In this document: positions 1 through 5,310 of the stretch, piece after piece | Numbering within the stretch: the first letter of the stretch is position 1 | How the letters are laid out: each line of letters begins with the position of its first letter | Origin: an uncultured Mollicutes bacterium | GTDB lineage: Bacteria > Bacillota_I > Bacilli_A > RFN20 > CAG-826 | Length of the DNA stretch: 8,154 bases | NCBI GenBank assembly: GCA_900549975.1 | Contig: URQK01000073.1 | Location: 1-8,154, forward strand | Direction of reading: 5' to 3' | Position numbers and translations under genes: made by a program | Notes under the pieces: generated by a model | The model's input: only the letters and a program-made list of their open reading frames with translations | Database searches by the model: none | Told to the model about the DNA's origin: nothing

Positions 1-1650
1 AAATTAAAGAACATGTCGATACTAATAACTTCATTAGCGGTTATATTCAGCCCATGTTTAAAAAGCAATGTAATCAATAATGTAAAGTACCAAAGAAGAG
101 CTGCTGGTGATACTCATAATTTAATTTTCAAAGGTGAATATCGTGAAAGAAATTATGCATTATCTAGCGCTGGATGGTGGGGATACGAAAGTACACCTAA
201 TAATGTTACTTTTACCGGTGATGAGGTTAATATTATCAATGGTACGACAGCATATTTTACAAATGGTGCTGTTAATAGTGGCGAAAGATATGTTATCTCT
301 TATGATTTAAAAACGGATGGTAATACATATTTTTCTCTTGAAACGGTGTTACCAGCTTGGTCTAGTCTACAAGCTGAAACTCTAGTTAATAATTCAGATT
401 ATGTCCATTATAATTTTATTTATACTGCTCCAAAAAATGGTGATTCGTTTATTCCATATTTTAAAGTCACTGGTGGCAAATCAATTACCATTAAAAATCT
501 TTACATCTATAACACAACTTCAACATCTGTAATTGAAGGACAAACAATAGAAACGTTGCCTAGTATTGAAGCAAAAGATGGTAAAAGAGGATATTGGGCT
601 ATTGATGGTAAAGAAATTAAAGTAGGAGATACATACAATTATTCAACTGATAAAGTTGTGGACTTAGTATATGAAGATGTTTATTCTATTACTTATCATA
701 ATGGTGGAGCAATAGATTTAGCCAGTGATACTAAATATTGGAAGAGTGGAACAAACTTAGTTAAAGAAGATGGTGTTCTCCATATGAAAAATGAAGATGG
801 ATTAGCGGATAAACCAATTCATAATTACGATGCTAGTGATCCATTAATTGCAACTGTTGAAGTTGGTAAAAAATACAAATTAAGCTTTGATATTAAATGT
901 GATAACGTATACTTACGTGTTGCAAATTGTTCTCCTTGGACAATGATAGTTGATGGTTGGAAAAATTATTCTGACTTTACAAGAGTTGAATCAGAATTCA
1001 CAGTTGATAGCAACGGAGTAGCAAAAATAAGATTTAGAGTTGATACAACAGGAAACGTATATATCAAGAATCTACATTTATATGAAGTGACCACCATTGA
1101 ATATAGTAAGGATCAAGTATTAGGTGAACTACCTTCCATTAGCGGTTTAGGAAAATATGATTCTGCTTCTTGGCAAATTGATGGTCAAAATATAACAAGC
1201 GAAACAACTTTCAATTTTGATACTTCTAGTAATAATGCATATGTTAAATATGACATATATAACTCAACTAAATTCATAAAAGAATGGAAACAATTACGTG
1301 CACTTGGTGGAGAAAATGGCATTTGTGCTATATTAGTTAAAGATAGCGAAGCTCAAACAACATTTAACAATTTAATGGAAAAATATGAATCATTAAATGA
1401 TGATGATAAAAACATTATTAGCAGCACACTTGATGTTGAAGGAGTTACAATTGGAGCAACAATTAATTACATCAAAAATGTTTTAGATGGAGTCACGAAA
1501 ACTGAAGGAAAATATGACATTAATTCTGGCGTAGTTATTACTTCTTCTAGTACTTATGATAAGACTTCATTAATTGCATTATTTGCAATTTTAGGAATTG
1601 TAACAATCTCTGGTTATTACGTTATCGAAAAGAAAAAATGTTCTAAATAA
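1..1650 (+). CDS. Modular cell-surface protein with two CBM-like domains and C-terminal membrane anchor (5' partial)
   Basis: The reading frame is open to the left edge, so the gene probably starts outside the window. The first in-frame ATG is at 13 but has no convincing Shine-Dalgarno, and the peptide after it is not a typical signal peptide. Numbering from that Met (545 aa): a beta-sandwich, carbohydrate-binding-like domain at about 36-168; a short LPSI...YWAIDGK module at 175-222; a second such domain at 248-358; a second LPSI...WQIDGQ module at 367-414; a polar helical segment (FIKEWKQLRALGGENGIC) at about 420-500; and a single hydrophobic helix at about 518-537 followed by EKKKCSK. This is the layout of an exported protein anchored by its C-terminus and facing outward, probably binding glycans. 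There is no catalytic domain in the visible part, and no LPXTG motif. The catalytic part of an extracellular glycan enzyme could lie upstream. It ends at a terminator and converges on the sugar operon. Exact function is unknown. Confidence 0.8.
   Translation, partial: KLKNMSILITSLAVIFSPCLKSNVINNVKYQRRAAGDTHNLIFKGEYRERNYALSSAGWWGYESTPNNVTFTGDEVNIINGTTAYFTNGAVNSGERYVISYDLKTDGNTYFSLETVLPAWSSLQAETLVNNSDYVHYNFIYTAPKNGDSFIPYFKVTGGKSITIKNLYIYNTTSTSVIEGQTIETLPSIEAKDGKRGYWAIDGKEIKVGDTYNYSTDKVVDLVYEDVYSITYHNGGAIDLASDTKYWKSGTNLVKEDGVLHMKNEDGLADKPIHNYDASDPLIATVEVGKKYKLSFDIKCDNVYLRVANCSPWTMIVDGWKNYSDFTRVESEFTVDSNGVAKIRFRVDTTGNVYIKNLHLYEVTTIEYSKDQVLGELPSISGLGKYDSASWQIDGQNITSETTFNFDTSSNNAYVKYDIYNSTKFIKEWKQLRALGGENGICAILVKDSEAQTTFNNLMEKYESLNDDDKNIISSTLDVEGVTIGATINYIKNVLDGVTKTEGKYDINSGVVITSSSTYDKTSLIALFAILGIVTISGYYVIEKKKCSK
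118..516 (+). other. Carbohydrate-binding-like beta-sandwich domain, copy 1
   Basis: Residues about 36-168 (numbered from the Met at 13) start NLIFKGEY and end SITIKNLYIYN. The stretch has alternating hydrophobic strands, aromatic residues (WWGY near 55-58, PAW near 114-116) and a final strand of the type xIxIKNLxIY. This is the usual form of CBM4/CBM16-like galactose-binding-fold modules, which close with a 'v.iknl.ly' strand. The assignment rests on pattern only. The ligand is unknown. Confidence 0.55.
535..678 (+). repeat. Short LPSI/W-x-IDG protein module, copy 1
   Basis: Residues 175-222 read as a roughly 48-aa module with the skeleton G-x-x-I-x-x-LPSI-x(n)-YWAIDGKEI-x(n)-T-YNYSTDK-x(n)-VY. 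It follows directly after CBM-like copy 1. It resembles in outline the small beta repeats (InlB B-repeat/Flg_new-like) that decorate Gram-positive surface proteins. The same skeleton recurs in this gene at 1111-1254 and on the opposite strand at 8010-8126. Confidence 0.6.
754..1086 (+). other. Carbohydrate-binding-like beta-sandwich domain, copy 2
   Basis: Residues about 248-358 run from NLVKEDGVLHMKN through YKLSFDIKCDNVYLRV to NVYIKNLHLYE. The order of strands and the closing IKNLxxY strand match copy 1, so the two are probably diverged duplicates of one module. Copy 2 is the clearer CBM4/16-like match, with the typical 'G..Y.LSFDIK' strand. Exposed aromatics (W309, W316) could contact sugar. 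Their role is inferred. Confidence 0.6.
1111..1254 (+). repeat. Short LPSI/W-x-IDG protein module, copy 2
   Basis: Residues 367-414 contain LGELPSISG, then WQIDGQNIT and TTFNFDTSS, matching copy 1 position by position in its key residues (LPSI, W, ID, T, aromatic-N-aromatic). It follows directly after CBM-like copy 2, so the repeating unit of the protein is CBM-like domain plus this module. The DNA is well diverged, so this is an old duplication and not a slippage-prone repeat. Confidence 0.6.
1267..1650 (+). other. C-terminal conserved-looking segment with membrane anchor (no LPXTG)
   Basis: Residues 419-545 form a separate C-terminal unit. It has a helical, charged portion (FIKEWKQLRALGGENGICAIL, then KYESLNDDDKNII and EGVTIGATINYIKNVL), a short polar linker with SGVVITSSS, one hydrophobic helix TSLIALFAILGIVTISGYYV, and a basic tail EKKKCSK. 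The architecture is that of a wall- or membrane-anchoring signal, but no LPXTG or close variant precedes the helix. From memory, similar endings occur on many large surface proteins of uncultured gut Mollicute-like Bacilli; I cannot verify this here. Confidence 0.55.
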
Positions 1651-1663
1651 TTAGAAGTAAATC

Positions 1664-1700
1664 GAACACAAGAGGAAATTAAGCTTCTTGTGTTTTTATT
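1664..1700 (+). terminator. Rho-independent terminator of the plus-strand surface-protein gene
   Basis: Fourteen bases after the stop at 1650, the arms 1665-1675 (AACACAAGAGG) and 1684-1694 (CTTCTTGTGTT) pair over 11 bp with one G-U, around an 8-nt loop. The T-rich tract 1693-1700 follows at once. The orientation terminates plus-strand transcription. Confidence 0.85.
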
Positions 1701-1705
1701 TGCAC

Positions 1706-1735
1706 AAAAAAATGAGTTCAATCAAGAACCCACTT
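1706..1735 (-). terminator. Rho-independent terminator of the minus-strand sugar operon
   Basis: On the minus strand, arms at 1734-1726 (AGTGGGTTC) and 1719-1711 (GAACTCATT) pair over 9 bp with two G-U pairs around a 6-nt loop. They are followed by a run of seven T on that strand (A-run 1706-1712 on the plus strand). It lies 17 nt past the stop of the GH78-like gene and marks the 3' end of the operon. Confidence 0.85.
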
Positions 1736-1751
1736 TTAAAATAATATTTTC

Positions 1752-4031
1752 TTATTTCCAAATTATCTTATAATCTTTTGGTAATTTATAATTTAACCCA
1801 CCTTCGCTAGCGGTGATTATAAATTTATCATTTTTTATTGGTATTTCCAAATTTGCATTTTCTAATAATGCATTATTTTTCATATAAATAATTTTGTTAT
1901 GATAATCAATTGATTCTAATCCAAAATTAGCGCTTAAAATAATATTAACCAAAAAACTTGTAAAGCAATGATTTAAACTCGCATACACTGAATCAAATTC
2001 CCATAATGTTCCAGTTTTTGTAGCCATCTTATAAAAATAATCTATTGATTCTTTAAATACTTGTTTTGATAAATTATATCTATTCAAAATCATTAATCGT
2101 AAAAGATTTCCCATCAAAACATTTGATTTATAAACTTTAGGATAAATAGTTTTATCATCTCGATATTCACCAAAATACTTAATCATAGTATTAAATAAAT
2201 CGGAATCTTCTTCTTTATTAGCTACATTAAAATAAAATGCATAATATTGACAAGTTTCTGTTGTATGATCCGTTGCGACAATTTCATTTTTGTCATTCCT
2301 AATTGAATTATCAATAAAAAACTCGCCATTAAAAGAAAATTTATGAATTGTCTTTTTCAATTCATCACCTTTTTTGATTAAAGATTTATCTTTTAATAAT
2401 TCACCAGCTTTAACAAGTGCTTCACTATAAAGCATATTAGATGGATAGTTAATACCTTTAACAAAATCTAAATCATTAGCCTTACTCCATTCGACAAAAA
2501 TCCAACCTTGAAGATTTTCAAGTAAGCCATATTCATTTTCAAAATTTTCAAAATAATTAAGTAAACCTTTAATATTTGAAATTGAAGATTTTAAAATAGA
2601 TTTGTTTCCGCCCCTATTTATATAATTATAGATTTCTAAAATATACCACAAGCTCCAGTTAGCAATAAATCCTTTATCTGGAAAATCAGCTGGATAACAC
2701 ATTGGTATCATTCCATATGGAACTTGCGATTTATCACATTTTGAATAATTATCTAAAAATGCTTCTTCAACTAAATTTATTCCGGTAATGATTGGCTCAG
2801 CTTGTCCACTAAAAAAAGAATCACATAACCAACCAGCACGTTCTCTACTTGGACAATCGGTCAATAAATCAACTGCATTTTGTTTAAAAGTATTAATCGC
2901 AGCATCTAAAACGAGATTTATTTTTTCATTTTCAAACTCATATTTGATCTTTACATCTTTATTTTCATATTTTATTAAATTAAAGCTATGAATAAATACT
3001 TCTCCACTCAGTGCTACAACTCGAGCATTTTTTAAAGTATATGGTTCAAAAGTAATCAAATCATAATATCCTGGTTTTAAAGAGTATGTCACACAATTAT
3101 GTGTGGTATTTCGATAAAATGTAATACCAATTAAATTAGGATTATTGTTATCTCTTATATCTACTTCATCAAAAAGAATATAGATGAGTGCTTCTTTTTT
3201 TACATTAACATTTAAATTAATAAAACCAGTTAATGAAACATCATTAGAGTATGTGTTAAATTCCATATTCTTAAGTAATTTGGATTTTCCTTGTCCTAAT
3301 TTAAAATCTAATTGACTAGCAACTTTATTAGAATCTATTTCCCATTCGCTTTTTGGAAATAGTTTTAAAAAATCTGCTGTTTGATAACGATCTTCATATA
3401 TTTTTTTATTTTCATTAATAAAAGCACTACCAAATTCTTCTAAACTAAATTTAACTTTAGATAATTTAGGGTAATGAACTATTCTTTTATCTAGTTTTAC
3501 ATTCTCTAAAATTTTAGTTTCAAGTTTGGTATATGCATTAATACCATCAAGAAAGAAATAATGTAATTTTTGATCAACGACATATGATTCACTAAATGGT
3601 CTTTGATAGGAAAAACGTGTAACTTTTCTAATTCTTGTATCATTATTAAAAGTTAAAAATTCATTATCACTTGTATAGCTCAACACACTATTATCTTCAT
3701 CTTTTATTTCGCAAAGTAAAAATGGTCTTGTATTAGTGGTATAAAATGAATAGCAATTACTTCCTGATACTTCTATAACGATGATATTTTTCGATTGACT
3801 CAAATTTACTTTATATTCATCAACGCGGTAATAAAAATGCGCATCTCTACTCGGTCCATAAAACTTAAGTTTGCCATTAATAAAAATACGATAAAAATTA
3901 TTTGCAGTTACATTAATTTTGCAAAGTCCTTTTTTATTAATAATTGTTCTAAAAAACAAGCAACAATTTAACTCTTCTTCTTTTCCATTAGCCCAAATTG
4001 GTTTAGCTAACTCAAAATATTTCTTTTCCAT
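1752..4031 (-). CDS. GH78-like alpha-L-rhamnosidase family protein, cytoplasmic (six-hairpin fold)
   Basis: This 759-aa protein has no signal peptide. Its N-terminal region (about 26-88, FRTIINKKG...INGKLKFYGPSR...YKVNL) matches the beta-sandwich accessory domain found at the front of bacterial alpha-L-rhamnosidases. The catalytic (alpha/alpha)6 part carries DCPSRERAGWLCD at 392-404, comparable to the GH78 signature DCPxRDERxGWxGD that supplies the acidic active-site residues (here D392, E397, D404). Further matches are GWIFVEW at 509-515, TLWE at 675-678 (the family's catalytic-base position, E678) and SLNH at 685-688. Substrate is inferred as a terminal alpha-L-rhamnoside or related glycoside on an imported oligosaccharide. 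The signature is a variant (one residue shorter, C in place of the usual G before the last D), so a different specificity is possible. It is the last operon gene: ATG one base after the oxidoreductase stop, with Shine-Dalgarno AAAGGTG inside that gene. Confidence 0.8.
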   Translation of the reverse strand: MEKKYFELAKPIWANGKEEELNCCLFFRTIINKKGLCKINVTANNFYRIFINGKLKFYGPSRDAHFYYRVDEYKVNLSQSKNIIVIEVSGSNCYSFYTTNTRPFLLCEIKDEDNSVLSYTSDNEFLTFNNDTRIRKVTRFSYQRPFSESYVVDQKLHYFFLDGINAYTKLETKILENVKLDKRIVHYPKLSKVKFSLEEFGSAFINENKKIYEDRYQTADFLKLFPKSEWEIDSNKVASQLDFKLGQGKSKLLKNMEFNTYSNDVSLTGFINLNVNVKKEALIYILFDEVDIRDNNNPNLIGITFYRNTTHNCVTYSLKPGYYDLITFEPYTLKNARVVALSGEVFIHSFNLIKYENKDVKIKYEFENEKINLVLDAAINTFKQNAVDLLTDCPSRERAGWLCDSFFSGQAEPIITGINLVEEAFLDNYSKCDKSQVPYGMIPMCYPADFPDKGFIANWSLWYILEIYNYINRGGNKSILKSSISNIKGLLNYFENFENEYGLLENLQGWIFVEWSKANDLDFVKGINYPSNMLYSEALVKAGELLKDKSLIKKGDELKKTIHKFSFNGEFFIDNSIRNDKNEIVATDHTTETCQYYAFYFNVANKEEDSDLFNTMIKYFGEYRDDKTIYPKVYKSNVLMGNLLRLMILNRYNLSKQVFKESIDYFYKMATKTGTLWEFDSVYASLNHCFTSFLVNIILSANFGLESIDYHNKIIYMKNNALLENANLEIPIKNDKFIITASEGGLNYKLPKDYKIIWK

Positions 4032-4032
4032 A

Positions 4033-5310
4033 TTACACCTTTATTACTTTATCTTGTTTTCTAGCTTCTTCTGATGCAAAAACAACAAGATGGCTATTAA
4101 TAGAATCATTAAGCGAAGTTATAGAAATTGATGATTTGTCACCATTTAAATAATTTATGACTGATTCCATAATGGCGTAATCTCCGCCCATATGACCACT
4201 AAATCCAAAATTTGTATTAATTTCTTTATTAACATCTATTTCAATTCTTTCACAAATTAGAGAATCTCTACTTGCAGGCATATAAGTTATAATGCCGCTT
4301 TCGGCATTTCCAACAATTTCTCCTAAACTACCGACAATATGAATGTATCTTCCTGCTTGAGGCGCTCCACCAATTTGATTAAAATTTCCAACTGATCCAT
4401 CTTTAAAATTAACAATAATTGCTTCGCGATCCGTAATATCTGCTTCATCAACTTTGAAGATGCATTTTCCATATAAAGAATTCTTTAAAAAATTTACCTT
4501 ATCTTCTAAAGTTATATCTTCTATTTTTTTATTGATTTGTGGCCAAGTCAAATTGCTAGACCAGTTACATTCAATATAATGCTTTATCGCACTATATAAG
4601 CATTCTTTCTCTAAAGGACAATCAAAGCAAGATTCAGTAGATTCTTTTGGTGCATTTTCTCTTGTAAAAAAGTATCTTCCACCAAAAGCCGCAACTTCAG
4701 TTGGTATTGTAGTATTGTTAAGCCAACACATAATATCAATATCATGACAACTTTTTGCTAGCAAAAAAGAAGACATACATTTTTCTTCATTGTTCCATTT
4801 ACCACGCACATAACTTCCACCATAATGAGCAATGCCTACATGTTCGTCCATTTGGATAGAAAAGATTTTGCCAATTTTATTTTCTAATAGCATCTTTTTA
4901 ATAGTAGCATAAAAAGGAGTGTATCTTAAGACATGGCAAACAAATACTTGACAATTATTTTTTTCTGCTAAAGACTTAAGTTCTAATAATTGATTTTTAT
5001 CACCAACAATTGGCTTTTCCGTTAAAAGATTATATTTGGCATTCAATATTGCTTTCATAATCTCATAATGATATTGATCCATAGTGGTATTTATAAATAA
5101 ATCACATTCAGGTTTTGCTTTTAAGCAATCATCAATATTAGAAAAAATTTGTGAATCTTTTAAATTAAACTTTTCTTTACATAATGCTTGTTTAAAAGGA
5201 TTAGGATCTACAACACCAACGACTTCAAATTTATCTGGATTCGTAATAGCGTAATTACTATAAACACTACCTCGATCTCCATATCCTACGACAATTGCCT
5301 TAATTTTCAT
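4033..5310 (-). CDS. Gfo/Idh/MocA-family NAD(P)-dependent sugar oxidoreductase
   Basis: A 425-aa cytoplasmic protein. The N-terminal Rossmann fold opens with KIKAIVVGYGDRG (GxGxxG dinucleotide-binding loop at 9-14). The family's EKP motif is at 98-100 (catalytic-type Lys99), followed by HVLRY at 126-130, the KSCHDIDIMCWL segment starting at 186 (catalytic-type Asp/His), and GHMGGD at 372-377. An insert carries three cysteines, C228-x2-C231-x5-C237, known in a subset of this family. Substrate cannot be read from sequence; the operon suggests a galactose, rhamnose or N-acetylhexosamine derivative, or a redox step assisting glycoside cleavage. The start chosen is the ATG at 5310, because AAAGGTG lies 6 nt upstream and the Rossmann strand begins there. 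An in-frame ATG at 5340 would add 10 residues but has no such site. The gene overlaps the phosphorylase gene by 11 nt, suggesting translational coupling. Confidence 0.88.
   Translation of the reverse strand: MKIKAIVVGYGDRGSVYSNYAITNPDKFEVVGVVDPNPFKQALCKEKFNLKDSQIFSNIDDCLKAKPECDLFINTTMDQYHYEIMKAILNAKYNLLTEKPIVGDKNQLLELKSLAEKNNCQVFVCHVLRYTPFYATIKKMLLENKIGKIFSIQMDEHVGIAHYGGSYVRGKWNNEEKCMSSFLLAKSCHDIDIMCWLNNTTIPTEVAAFGGRYFFTRENAPKESTESCFDCPLEKECLYSAIKHYIECNWSSNLTWPQINKKIEDITLEDKVNFLKNSLYGKCIFKVDEADITDREAIIVNFKDGSVGNFNQIGGAPQAGRYIHIVGSLGEIVGNAESGIITYMPASRDSLICERIEIDVNKEINTNFGFSGHMGGDYAIMESVINYLNGDKSSISITSLNDSINSHLVVFASEEARKQDKVIKV
4036..4042 (-). promoter_or_regulatory. Shine-Dalgarno of the GH78-like gene
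   Basis: AAAGGTG on the minus strand, 4 nt before the ATG at 4031, formed by the final Lys-Val codons of the oxidoreductase gene. It is the same heptamer as the one before the oxidoreductase itself. Confidence 0.75.

Noticed and set aside
2788..2991. Plus-strand ORF of 67 codons
   Set aside because: It lies entirely inside the GH78-like gene, antisense to the catalytic DCPSRERAGW region. It has no Shine-Dalgarno and no recognisable protein features.
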